Below are positions 8,772 to 17,159 of a stretch of DNA of 64,000 nt, one piece after another; position 1 is the stretch's first letter; each line of letters begins with the position of its first letter. This DNA is from UBA11865 sp963749825 (GTDB taxonomy: Bacteria; Chloroflexota; Anaerolineae; Promineifilales; Promineifilaceae), in NCBI GenBank assembly GCA_963749825.1, contig CAVVOI010000009.1, forward strand, positions 682,001-746,000, given 5' to 3'. Under the pieces are notes generated by a model. The model worked only from the letters and a program-made list of their open reading frames with translations. It was not told the origin of the DNA and did no database searches. A program made the translations under genes and the position numbers.

Positions 8772-8844
8772 TGCTCCCGGAAGGACTCGAACCTTCAACC
8801 AGACGATTAAGAGTCGCCTGCTCTGCCAATTGAGCTACGGAAGC
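8772..8844 (-). tRNA. tRNA-Lys (anticodon CUU)
   Basis: The minus strand folds as a full cloverleaf of 73 bases. The acceptor GCTTCCG pairs with CGGGAGC (one T-G wobble). The D arm is AGCTCAATTGGCAGAGC. The anticodon stem GGCGA/TCGTC has loop CTCTTAA, giving anticodon CTT. The T arm is GAAGG TTCGAGT CCTTC. The discriminator is A and no CCA is encoded. A promoter-like pair lies upstream and a terminator downstream, so it appears to be a single-gene unit. Confidence 0.95.
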
Positions 8845-8872
8845 GCATCAATAGTAAACCAAAGAGATCACT

Positions 8873-8901
8873 ATTATGGCAATTTTAGACCTTAAACGCA
8901 A
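8873..8901 (-). promoter_or_regulatory. candidate promoter of tRNA-Lys
   Basis: On the minus strand, TTGCGT (8901-8896) and CATAAT (8878-8873) are 17 bases apart. The -10 box matches five of six consensus bases. It ends 28 bases before the tRNA 5' end, a usual distance for a tRNA gene. Confidence 0.5.
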
Positions 8902-9118
8902 GGTGCAGGCTGTCTGATTTTTGACAACCGTACTCAGGTGGGATGACCAGAAGGTTATTGAGATCGACCGGGGGGCATCATACAATGCTTGATGAGGAAA
9001 TCATTCGATAGCCGGTTGTATTTTTATGGTAACGTACCTTGATTGATACCCGCGAGCACACACACTTTTTCGTTTAGATGTGAAAAAAGCGCCATAAAAG
9101 AAACGGAGGTTCCAGCCC

Positions 9119-9808
9119 ATGATGCCATCAGCCACAGTTAACAAAGAGGTGGCTACATTTGCTCCGAGTGAATTGGTCCTGTTAAATGGTGATAGATTTG
9201 CGAGAAAGTCGCGTACCGGAAATGTGAAATTACCAAAGAATGGTGCGTCTGTCTCAGCCGGGGACCTGGGTATGGTGATGTTGGCGGCGGCCATGCTTAC
9301 AAGCGAAAAATCGAATGCTATTCGCCTCGATGTTCGCAAAAAAAAGGCCCTTCTTGGCTTGAGAAAAGTGGATACATTGTTTGCCGAACCTCTGGATGAT
9401 CTTGGAGAGTGGCCTGATAATAGTCTTGAAAGACAAATATGGAAGATTTCAGAACAACTTCGAGCAGAAAACAACAAGCATGAGGTAGAGAATGTTATCA
9501 ATAGATGGCTTGGTCGGGATTCGAATTCACCCTGGCACCTGGTAGTTGATCAAGTTCAGGCTGGCTTGGCGGATCGTGGTGCCTTAGCCAGAATTCAGGA
9601 ACGGCAGATGAAGGTGTTAAAGACTACTAGCTATAAAATGACCCTCAGCACAGCTCAATTAGCGGCCGAGCAACCCATTAGTCCGATAATGGATCTCCTT
9701 GAGGAGTGCCAGAGCAACCGACCAAAAGTCTGGCTATTGCTGATGAAACAGATTAGGTCTGCAATCGATTCGCGCACCGAGTTTTATTCAGATTTTGATA
9801 TGAGCTAA
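9119..9808 (+). CDS. hypothetical protein, 229 residues
   Basis: The ATG at 9119 has the ribosome site CGGAGG about 12 bases upstream; a second ATG follows directly. The product is soluble and charged, with no signal peptide or membrane segment. A helical stretch 'GDLGMVMLAAAMLTSEKSN' (about residues 48-66) is followed by a basic run 'RKKKALLGLRK', then a region rich in Leu, Gln and Glu with a possible coiled coil around 95-125. The layout faintly resembles GPP34/GOLPH3-like proteins, but I see no diagnostic motif and do not assign that family. It faces the frame-broken DUF389 gene convergently. Confidence 0.7.
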   Translation: MMPSATVNKEVATFAPSELVLLNGDRFARKSRTGNVKLPKNGASVSAGDLGMVMLAAAMLTSEKSNAIRLDVRKKKALLGLRKVDTLFAEPLDDLGEWPDNSLERQIWKISEQLRAENNKHEVENVINRWLGRDSNSPWHLVVDQVQAGLADRGALARIQERQMKVLKTTSYKMTLSTAQLAAEQPISPIMDLLEECQSNRPKVWLLLMKQIRSAIDSRTEFYSDFDMS

Positions 9809-9891
9809 ACATTGCAGGCTACGAGTTGCGTGTTGGAAAAATATTCAAAATTTGGACTTTTGTAATGGGGAAGGGGCTTGTTGAGGCCAGA

Positions 9892-11523
9892 TCACGGCAG
9901 CGAAATATCAAGATAATCTAACAAAACCCAACCAATGAGAGAATCGGCTTGCACTTGATGCCAGTTTCCTTCACCATTCTGCTCTTGTCCAAACAGCATT
10001 GTTACTTCAGTGCCAGGTGCTAGATAAGCGAGCAATGCAGAATTGGTGGACGGTTCTGCTCTGAGGTTTAGGCCGTATACGTAGTTTACGGTGGCCAAGG
10101 GTGGGGTGGGAGTCGGCGTCGGAGTCGAAGTATGCGTCGGCATTGGTGTGAGCGTTAGCGTCGGGGAAGCAATCATTGTGGCGGTCGGAGTTGCCGATGC
10201 TTCTTGAGTAGGGGTATAAGATGGCTCGGATGTGGCTGTGAGCGTAGCAGTCGGTCCTGGTGTAGGTGTATTCGTTGATGTCGGTGTTGGCGTCAAAGTT
10301 GGTGGAGTGAAAGGGTCGAGTTGGGTAGTTGGGATAACTGTCAAAGTCATCGCGATTTCTCGCTGCAATTCAGTGGCAATATACTCTTGAAGTTCCACGA
10401 CTTTTGAATGGGGAACTGAACTGCCCGTCCTGACAACGAGATCTAACTGCAGGATTTCGGCACTTAATTCGCCAATGTCGATTTCCATTAATTGAGCGTC
10501 AACAATATCTGTCACACCGTTTTCGGTGATCTGGCGAATTCTTGCCTTGGCCGTATTTGTCTGAGCAAGGCGATAAGTTGTGATGCCGACAATAGACGTG
10601 ATAACGATCAAGAAAACGAGCGCGACCCGTGCGCTGCGCGAGCGAACAGCCCGCCTCTCTTTTTGGGCTGACACTGGGCTAAAGCCCAAAATCAGAAATA
10701 CAAAGGCCGATGCTGAACTAATGGCGACGAAATTGGTTAGAAATAGGAGCAGTGCGCCACCAAATTCTCTGAAGAAGCCGTTAGCCAGAGAGATTCCAGC
10801 TGTAGCCAACGGAGGCACCAGGGCGGCAGCAATGGCAACACCTGGCAAAGCGGCCGAGACCTCGAGACGACATAGGGCGTAGGCAACGGCCATTCCCGAC
10901 AATAGAGCAACCCCAACGTCTAAAAGTGTCGGTTGTGTTCGAGCGAGAATTTCCGATGTCATCGGGTCCCTTAATGGAACTAATCCCACCAAAAAACCCA
11001 TTAACAAGGCGAGAATCATACCGCGAACGATGGCGCCTAAGGTCAAACGCAAGAAACGCGTATCGCCAAGAACCATCGCCAGGCCAGTACCCGCGATAGG
11101 TGACATAAGAGGGGCAACAAGCATGGCGCCGATGACTACGGCAGCGCTATCAGCCAATAAGCCTAAGGCGGCAATTGCCGAGGAAAGGGCGATCAGGACA
11201 TAAAAATCCAGGTCAGGCCGGGCATCTCGTCTAATGCGTACATATGATTGCGTGCGCTGGCTTATCGTCAACCGGATCGGCTGGATTTTCCAACTCAGGT
11301 TTCGAAAAATACTACCGATTGTACCTGCCGGTTCACGAACGATGAGCACTGGCTTGTGGCTTTGGCGAACGACCGCATCAGGAATGTTGCCAAAAAGCGT
11401 TTTGTCCAGGGTACTTTCCTGGCTTGCACCGATGATGACGATATCGTAATTGCTCTTTAGCTTCGTTAATAATTCCAGAAGCAACCGACAGTGCCGTAGA
11501 TAGTTTGCTTTCAATCCGGTCAT
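9892..11523 (-). CDS. DUF389 membrane protein with SH3 tail (C-terminal part of a frame-broken gene)
   Basis: This frame holds the end of a second USP domain ('SNYDIVIIGASQES' to 'VVRQSHKPVLIVREP'). A DUF389/TIGR00341-type membrane region follows, with motifs 'DLDFYVLIALSSAIAALGL', 'GAMLVAPLMSPIAGTG' and 'PGVAIAAALVPPLATAG' and about six membrane segments. An extracytoplasmic segment, a Thr/Pro-rich linker of about 60 residues and a C-terminal SH3b-like domain ('GLNLRAEPSTNSALLAYL', 'GWVLLDYLDI') come next. The Met at 11523 is not the real start: homologous sequence is continuous with the frame upstream that begins at 12139. The function of DUF389 is not established; fused USP domains suggest nucleotide sensing of membrane activity. 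Confidence 0.75.
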   Translation of the reverse strand: MTGLKANYLRHCRLLLELLTKLKSNYDIVIIGASQESTLDKTLFGNIPDAVVRQSHKPVLIVREPAGTIGSIFRNLSWKIQPIRLTISQRTQSYVRIRRDARPDLDFYVLIALSSAIAALGLLADSAAVVIGAMLVAPLMSPIAGTGLAMVLGDTRFLRLTLGAIVRGMILALLMGFLVGLVPLRDPMTSEILARTQPTLLDVGVALLSGMAVAYALCRLEVSAALPGVAIAAALVPPLATAGISLANGFFREFGGALLLFLTNFVAISSASAFVFLILGFSPVSAQKERRAVRSRSARVALVFLIVITSIVGITTYRLAQTNTAKARIRQITENGVTDIVDAQLMEIDIGELSAEILQLDLVVRTGSSVPHSKVVELQEYIATELQREIAMTLTVIPTTQLDPFTPPTLTPTPTSTNTPTPGPTATLTATSEPSYTPTQEASATPTATMIASPTLTLTPMPTHTSTPTPTPTPPLATVNYVYGLNLRAEPSTNSALLAYLAPGTEVTMLFGQEQNGEGNWHQVQADSLIGWVLLDYLDISLP

Positions 11524-12139
11524 CTGCTTCGATAAAGTTTAGGATTTTCGTATTCTCGATCTGGCGCGGCCGAGTGCTTCCTCGTTCGGTCCCAGGTGTT
11601 CGGGCGCAGCGTAAAGAGCAGTTACCTGGACATCTTGCTTCGTTAGACGGAAGTAGGAATCCGAGCGCATGAGCGCTGTTCGGACCACCAGAAGTCGGGA
11701 CGAGAATCTTCTTAATTGCAGCTTCTTGGTCGATTGGACTTTCTACCCGCTCCCGAAGGACTGCAACAGCGCAGGGCAATCGTTCCAGGCTTCGGTAAGC
11801 GGAATTATCGGCTGACGATATGAGGAGATCGATATCGGCTTGTTGGACCAGCTGACGGATAGCCTTGTGATAGTCCTTGGCCTGGATGATGGCTGTATAT
11901 ACCGGATCCTCAGGCAGGCAAGACTTGCGGGCTTGTCCCAGGATTGTCCGCGCTCGGGCCAGTTCTTGACCATCAACCGTTTGCAGGATAATGGTCACGA
12001 CTACTTCGCCGCTGTTGGCCCGGGCTAACAGCAAGCCAAGCTGCCATGTTAAGCCGATTTCTTCGTCTGGTGTGAGTAGCACCAGTGACCGCCAGGCTCT
12101 ATCTTCTGGCAGTCCTCCCTCGACGATTTTCATAAGCAA
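11378..12139 (-). CDS. tandem UspA domains (N-terminal part of the frame-broken DUF389 gene)
   Basis: From ATG 12139 the frame encodes one USP-like domain (about residues 14-130, ending 'LPCAVAVLRE') and the start of a second ('KKILVPTSGGPNSAHALGFLL'). The frame then breaks. Sequence 11651-11565 reads correctly in the next frame ('LTKQDVQVTALYAAPEHLG'), 11560-11470 returns to the first frame ('NTKILNFIEADDRIESKLS'), and from about 11465 the DUF389 frame takes over. Three single-base indels in about 200 bases explain this. The intact protein would be about 745 residues: USP-USP-DUF389-linker-SH3. The last residues after 'IINEAK' in this frame are not homologous. Confidence 0.75.
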   Translation of the reverse strand: MLMKIVEGGLPEDRAWRSLVLLTPDEEIGLTWQLGLLLARANSGEVVVTIILQTVDGQELARARTILGQARKSCLPEDPVYTAIIQAKDYHKAIRQLVQQADIDLLISSADNSAYRSLERLPCAVAVLRERVESPIDQEAAIKKILVPTSGGPNSAHALGFLLPSNEARCPGNCSLRCARTPGTERGSTRPRQIENTKILNFIEADDRIESKLSTALSVASGIINEAKEQLRYRHHRCKPGKYPGQNAFWQHS

Positions 12140-12204
12140 TAAGTATAGATGAAATAATGGATTTATCGAAGGTTAATTATCTGGAACATGCCTTCGAATT
12201 GACT

Positions 12205-13317
12205 TTATAAGTTCAGAGTATATGAATCTATTAACTCGCCAGAGTGAATCATAAACTGAAATGTAATTTGAGTATGATCGGCCTGAATTAACATGGCGCC
12301 ATGGTCAAGTTGATAACGAACCTGGCTTCCTGGTAACGGATTGGGGAAATTGTAGCGCGTGGTTCCGCCCAGTCCATTGATGAAATAAGGAAAATCACCC
12401 ACCATTAGACGTTCGTATACGTGATCGTGACCGGCTAGGACTGTTGTCGCTCCCCATTCTTTGAATGGCCATCGCATCCATTCGACTGAGCCATGGGAGG
12501 CTGATGAGTAGGGTGGATGGTGCATGTAGACTACTTTCCACGGGGCGTCGGAGGCTGCCAATTGTGATTTCAGCCATTGTGCTTGAACAGAGGTCGCGGA
12601 TATGCCGTCGGGTTCTCTTGAGTCGCTATCGATTGAGAAGAGATGCACAGGACCCCGGCGAAAGTCATAATATCTTTCGTTACCAGGCAAAGTGAAATAG
12701 TTGAGATAAGGGTCTAGGTTGCCTAAATTCCAATCGTGATTGCCAGGCGATGGATAAAATCGGTTTTCAGTTCCGCTGGTATTATAAGAACCTTGGTAAG
12801 GAAATAAATACTCCGAATAATATTGGCCGATATTTTCATCGATAGTCTCGGCCGCACCATCTGGATAATTATTGTCACCGGTAGTTATGATGAAGTCTGG
12901 TCGCCAGCTCTTGACAAGAGCCGAAACAGATTCTTGCCCACGTCCAGGTAGGCCATAATCGCCGATCACGGCGATCCGGATGCTTGATTGAGCGAGTGGA
13001 GTGGCGGTATCGGGCAGGATTGTCGTTGTTGGGTCTGGTTCTAGGCTGCTCGTTGGGGTTAAATCGATTGGAGATTCGGCAGTCGACTTTTCTTCAATTA
13101 TTTTAGCTGGAGTGACTTGATAGGAAATATCCGGAGTTGTGGTGCTGGTTGCAGTATCAGTAGCTGGTTTGGTGACACGGGAAGATGAGGATGGTGCTGT
13201 TGCTGCTGTGCCAAGGTCTGGCGGCAATGTTATTGGATCCTGAATTGGTGAGTTACAGGTAGCTAACCAGACCGAGAGCAAAACAAGGGTTATGCAGTTA
13301 CTCATTCGACGCCTCAT
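12205..13317 (-). CDS. purple-acid-phosphatase-like metallophosphoesterase lipoprotein
   Basis: I choose ATG 13317, preceded by GGCGGAAAC, giving 370 residues; a GTG at 13356 and an ATG at 13305 are alternatives. A signal with lipobox LATC puts the lipidated Cys at 21. A Ser/Thr/Pro-rich linker of about 90 residues follows. The catalytic domain has the five purple acid phosphatase blocks: 'GDYG', 'GDNNY', 'GNHD', 'MHHPPY' and 'GHDH', which bind the dinuclear metal centre. It is predicted to hydrolyse phosphate esters outside the cell membrane; the substrate is unknown. It is divergent from the LppX-like lipoprotein at 13561. Confidence 0.87.
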   Translation of the reverse strand: MRRRMSNCITLVLLSVWLATCNSPIQDPITLPPDLGTAATAPSSSSRVTKPATDTATSTTTPDISYQVTPAKIIEEKSTAESPIDLTPTSSLEPDPTTTILPDTATPLAQSSIRIAVIGDYGLPGRGQESVSALVKSWRPDFIITTGDNNYPDGAAETIDENIGQYYSEYLFPYQGSYNTSGTENRFYPSPGNHDWNLGNLDPYLNYFTLPGNERYYDFRRGPVHLFSIDSDSREPDGISATSVQAQWLKSQLAASDAPWKVVYMHHPPYSSASHGSVEWMRWPFKEWGATTVLAGHDHVYERLMVGDFPYFINGLGGTTRYNFPNPLPGSQVRYQLDHGAMLIQADHTQITFQFMIHSGELIDSYTLNL

Positions 13318-13560
13318 GTTTCCGCCCGTTGGAACAAATCCAAATAATCTTGTCACTGGTCTTCAAAAAATTATATCGAAGTTGGTCTGAAGAAGTTACC
13401 TAGGTATTATCTCAAGCAAGTACAAATTCTCCTCACGATCCCATGCTGTGAGGATACTCTATACATAAAAGTCCATTAATTGGATATGCTTGTATGGTAA
13501 ATAATTAATTGCCGTGAAATCACGACTACCGGCAACGGTCCAATTCTTCGGAGAAGAAAA

Positions 13561-14271
13561 ATGATGCGAAGAGCAAATATTCTGCTTTTGTTGATCATCA
13601 TCGCGGTTGCATGCAAGACGCCAGAGCCTGAGATCCCATCCCCGGAAGAAATATTGGCCGGAACAGCCGGTCGTATGAGTGAAATGGAGGGATTTAGATT
13701 CACGTTCGACATTTCTGGAGCCCCGGTTTTTCTCGACGAGGCTCAGAGTTTTTCGCTTGCATCGGCCGAAGGTTTTTATGTGGCGCCTGATAGAGCCATC
13801 GCTTCAGTCCGCGTCTTGGCGCCTGGATTGGCGACGGAAGTATCAATATTGAGCATAGGAAAAGCTCAGTGGTTAAGTGGTCTGGTGAATGATGATTGGA
13901 TGGCATTGCCTCCCGAATGGGGAATCAATCCGCTCATGCTGATTGATTCCAACTCGGGCATTGTTTCCTCCTTGGTAGCGAATGTTTCTGATGTTGAATT
14001 CGTTGGTATGAGTGATCCGGGTGAGGGATCGGGGGATGACTTCTATCTCTTAACAGGATCACTAGATGGAAATATCCTAAATGAAATGAGCGGGGGGCTG
14101 TTAGGTCCAGAGCAGCTCAATGTACAACTTTGGATTGCACCTGGTACCTACGAACTCGGCCGAGTTATTATAACAGAAGTTGGCTCGAGCGAAGACGATA
14201 AGGCGACAGAATGGCAGATTGAATTTCTTGATTTTGATCAAACAGTCGATATCTCCCCGCCACCAGAGTGA
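13561..14271 (+). CDS. LppX_LprAFG-like lipoprotein
   Basis: The 236-residue product starts with MMRRANILLLLIIIAVAC, a lipoprotein signal with Cys18 as the lipidation site. The start has GGAGAAG about 7 bases upstream. The mature part, with 'ILAGTAGRMSEMEGFRFTFDISG', 'VAPDRAIASVRV' and 'LNVQLWIAPGTYELGRVII', fits the half-barrel LolA/LppX_LprAFG fold. In Actinobacteria this family carries lipids or lipoglycans across the cell envelope. The same role here is an inference. It stands alone, with GcvT-like genes 70 bases downstream. Confidence 0.75.
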   Translation: MMRRANILLLLIIIAVACKTPEPEIPSPEEILAGTAGRMSEMEGFRFTFDISGAPVFLDEAQSFSLASAEGFYVAPDRAIASVRVLAPGLATEVSILSIGKAQWLSGLVNDDWMALPPEWGINPLMLIDSNSGIVSSLVANVSDVEFVGMSDPGEGSGDDFYLLTGSLDGNILNEMSGGLLGPEQLNVQLWIAPGTYELGRVIITEVGSSEDDKATEWQIEFLDFDQTVDISPPPE

Positions 14272-14341
14272 TAGGACAGTCTGACACTCGAAAGAATCAG
14301 CACCATCCTGAATCCTGAGTTATACTCCTTCCGAATGAATT

Positions 14342-15535
14342 ATGCCGATAGCAACGCCTTTTCACAGCCGAACTTCAGCCCTAAATGAAAACCTTGAGTG
14401 GCGAGATTGGTCCGGCTACCTGGCGGCTGGAACCTATGAACCCTCTTTTGAGCGCGAATATTATGCCATCCGCAACGCCGCGGCATTGATTGATATTTCG
14501 CCTCTATACAAATACGATATTACGGGATCTGAATCACTTCGTTTGGTCAACAAAATCATAACCCGTGATATTTCGAAATGTGCCGCAGGGCAGATTTTTT
14601 ATTCATCGTGGTGCGATGAGACTGGGCATATTATCGATGATGGGACTATCTGGCATCTTGCCGAGAATCACTTTCGGCTGACATCGGCCGATCCGAGCCT
14701 GCGCTGGTTTCAAGATTGTGGTTTTGGGCTGGAGGCTGACGTACGAGATGTGTCTGCTTCCTTGGCAGCCTTAGCAATTCAAGGACCCAATTCGCGAAAA
14801 ATACTGGAGCAAATTGTTACTGGTACTGATTTGGACGAATTGGGTTATTTCCGTCTGGTTCAGGCCAATATGAAGGGCATACCGGTAACGATTACCAGAA
14901 CAGGCTACACAGGGGATCTGGGCTACGAATTGTGGGTATCGCCGGGTTATGCCTTACAAATGTGGGATTTGTTGATGATGGCTGGAGAAGGCTATGGCCT
15001 ATTACCTGCCGGGATGGTTGCCCTCGATATTGCCCGCATTGAAGCCGGGTTATTGTTGATTGATGTCGATTACGTTTCGGCAGCCAAAGCTTTGACCGAT
15101 GCGCGAAAATCTACGCCGTTTGAGGTTGGGCTAGGCTGGACCGTCGACTTGGAGAAAGAATTATTCGTCGGTAAGCAAGCTCTGGCGATCGAAAAGAAGA
15201 ATCGGTCAAAGTGGGCATTAACGGGCCTGGATATTGATTGGCAAGCGCTTGAAAAGCTGTTCTCCACCCATGATCTTCCTCCGATGGTAACCGGTCGGGC
15301 CACACGAGATCCGGTACCAATTTACAATGGCAGCGGCCGCCAGGTTGGTCAAGCTACCAGCCGGACTTTCTCGCCGATTCAAAAACGTTACATCGCCCTG
15401 GCTACTCTCGAGAAGGAATATGCTCAACCCGGAACAGCGCTGCGGATTGAAGTAACCGTGGAGTATACAAGGCAGCATTGTCCGGCCGTTGCTGTCGAAT
15501 TGCCATTTTATGATCCATCCCATAAACGAAAATAG
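14342..15535 (+). CDS. GcvT-like aminomethyltransferase family protein
   Basis: The 397-residue product has the three-part GcvT/DmdA/YgfZ fold. Blocks include 'YYAIRNAAALIDISPLYKYDI', 'GPNSRKILEQI', 'TRTGYTGDLGYELWVSP' and 'LLPAGMVALDIARIEAGL', which form the tetrahydrofolate pocket. Glycine-cleavage T-protein passes a C1 unit from glycine to folate. I see no gcvP or gcvH nearby, so a demethylase acting on another methylated amine or acid is equally possible. Two FAD-dependent oxidoreductase genes follow on the same strand after 43 bases, suggesting a shared oxidative pathway. No clear ribosome site precedes ATG 14342. Confidence 0.8.
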   Translation: MPIATPFHSRTSALNENLEWRDWSGYLAAGTYEPSFEREYYAIRNAAALIDISPLYKYDITGSESLRLVNKIITRDISKCAAGQIFYSSWCDETGHIIDDGTIWHLAENHFRLTSADPSLRWFQDCGFGLEADVRDVSASLAALAIQGPNSRKILEQIVTGTDLDELGYFRLVQANMKGIPVTITRTGYTGDLGYELWVSPGYALQMWDLLMMAGEGYGLLPAGMVALDIARIEAGLLLIDVDYVSAAKALTDARKSTPFEVGLGWTVDLEKELFVGKQALAIEKKNRSKWALTGLDIDWQALEKLFSTHDLPPMVTGRATRDPVPIYNGSGRQVGQATSRTFSPIQKRYIALATLEKEYAQPGTALRIEVTVEYTRQHCPAVAVELPFYDPSHKRK

Positions 15536-15578
15536 AGACTTAACATAATAATTGTCTTGTTGAAGGTTAAATTGATTT

Positions 15579-17159
15579 ATGGATCGTAGCTATGATGCCA
15601 TTGTTATCGGTGGGGGACATAATGGACTGGTTAACGCCGCCTATCTAGCCCGGGCCGGCAAACGGGTGCTCCTGTTGGAGCAAAGGGAAATGGTAGGTGG
15701 TGCGACGGTCACGGAAGAAATTTACCCTGGCTTCAATTATACCGTCATGTCATATGTGGTTAGTTTGTTGCGGCCCGAGGTTATACGTGACTTACAATTA
15801 CCTAAATATGGCCTCATGATCCTTCCACTGGAAAGTACCCTGACGCCTTTGGCCGATGGCGACTATTTGTATCGGGACGGCGACCACTACAAGACCAGGC
15901 GAGAAATCGCTCGCTTTTCGCCTAGGGATGCCGAAGCATATGAAGAATACGGCTTAACGATGTACTTCATGGCTAAAGCGGTCAAATATCTTCTAGGCAT
16001 CGTACCACCCGATCCGACAACTAATCGCCCTAGAGATTTAAAGGGCTTGTTGGATTTGGCTCAATATTTCCTGGGTCTGTCTGAGCGGGATCAATATATG
16101 CTGGCCAAGTTAATGACCATGAGCGCGGCCGATTTCGTGGAGCGCTGGTTTGAGTCTGAACCGCTCAAAGCTACGCTATCTGCCAGTGGCATCATTGGCA
16201 CATACCTGGGCCCTCGATCACCAGGTACAGCATACGTTTTATTGCATCATTATATGGGCGAAATCGATGGCCAATTCCGAGCTTGGGGATTCGCCAAGGG
16301 CGGTACAGGTGGTGTAGCCAATGCGATCGCTCGATCGGCCATGGCATCTGGAGCAGAAATTCGGACCGAGGCTAAAGTATCGACAGTGTTGGTCAAGAAT
16401 GGTCGCGCGGTGGGGGTTGCCCTCGAGAATGGTGATGAGATTAAGGCAAAGATCGTCGTGTCTGGCCTAGATCCTAGAGGTACTTTTCTCCAATTGGTCG
16501 ACCAATCTCACCTGCCAGATGATCTGGTTGGGACAATCGGCCGTTATTATTCTCGTGGATCGTCGGCAAAAGTAAATTTGGCCTTAGACGCCTTACCTGA
16601 ATTGGCGTGCAAGCCTGGCCCCGGACGTCACCTGGCGGGGGCCATATCGATTAGCCCGAGCATCGACTATTTAGAGCATGCGTATGACGATGCAAAGTAT
16701 GGCGATTATTCCCGCCGGCCCTATATCGACATCATCATTCCCTCGATGATAGATCCCCACATGGCGCCGCCGGGAAAACACGTCATGTCCTGTTTCGTCC
16801 AATATGCACCCTACCAGTTGCGAGAAGGAACCTGGGATGAAAAAAGAGAGGCCCTTGGCGATGTTGTCGTCAATACCCTGTCGGAATACTTTCCCAAAAT
16901 TAGAGATATCATCTTGCACAGGCAAGTCGTCACGCCGCTGGACATAGAATCGATGACGGGATTAACACAAGGAAATATCTTTCAAGGTGAGTTATCGTTG
17001 TCGCAACTTTTTTTCTTGCGACCGGCCTCTGGCTACGCCCAATTCAAGACGCCGATCAAGGGCTACTATCAGTGTGGCTCGGGTACACATCCGGGGGGAG
17101 GCATAACCGGCGCGCCCGGCAGACTGGCTGCGCTCGAAATATTGCGGATTGAACGATGA
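15579..17159 (+). CDS. FAD-dependent oxidoreductase, PYROXD2/phytoene-desaturase-like (copy 1)
   Basis: The 526-residue protein starts with the FAD-binding dinucleotide motif 'DAIVIGGGHNGLVNAAYLAR' followed by the E-rich 'VLLLEQREMVGGATVTEE'. The C-terminal FAD block 'GYYQCGSGTHPGGGITGAPG' is clear. These features match the PYROXD2/CrtI-like amine oxidase superfamily. The substrate is unknown, and the absence of other carotenoid genes argues against a carotenoid role. The stop overlaps the start of a second, similar gene by four bases (ATGA). Confidence 0.85.
   Translation: MDRSYDAIVIGGGHNGLVNAAYLARAGKRVLLLEQREMVGGATVTEEIYPGFNYTVMSYVVSLLRPEVIRDLQLPKYGLMILPLESTLTPLADGDYLYRDGDHYKTRREIARFSPRDAEAYEEYGLTMYFMAKAVKYLLGIVPPDPTTNRPRDLKGLLDLAQYFLGLSERDQYMLAKLMTMSAADFVERWFESEPLKATLSASGIIGTYLGPRSPGTAYVLLHHYMGEIDGQFRAWGFAKGGTGGVANAIARSAMASGAEIRTEAKVSTVLVKNGRAVGVALENGDEIKAKIVVSGLDPRGTFLQLVDQSHLPDDLVGTIGRYYSRGSSAKVNLALDALPELACKPGPGRHLAGAISISPSIDYLEHAYDDAKYGDYSRRPYIDIIIPSMIDPHMAPPGKHVMSCFVQYAPYQLREGTWDEKREALGDVVVNTLSEYFPKIRDIILHRQVVTPLDIESMTGLTQGNIFQGELSLSQLFFLRPASGYAQFKTPIKGYYQCGSGTHPGGGITGAPGRLAALEILRIER

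Noticed and set aside
9119..9808. GPP34/GOLPH3-like assignment
   Set aside because: Only a loose hydrophobic pattern agrees; no diagnostic residues could be seen.
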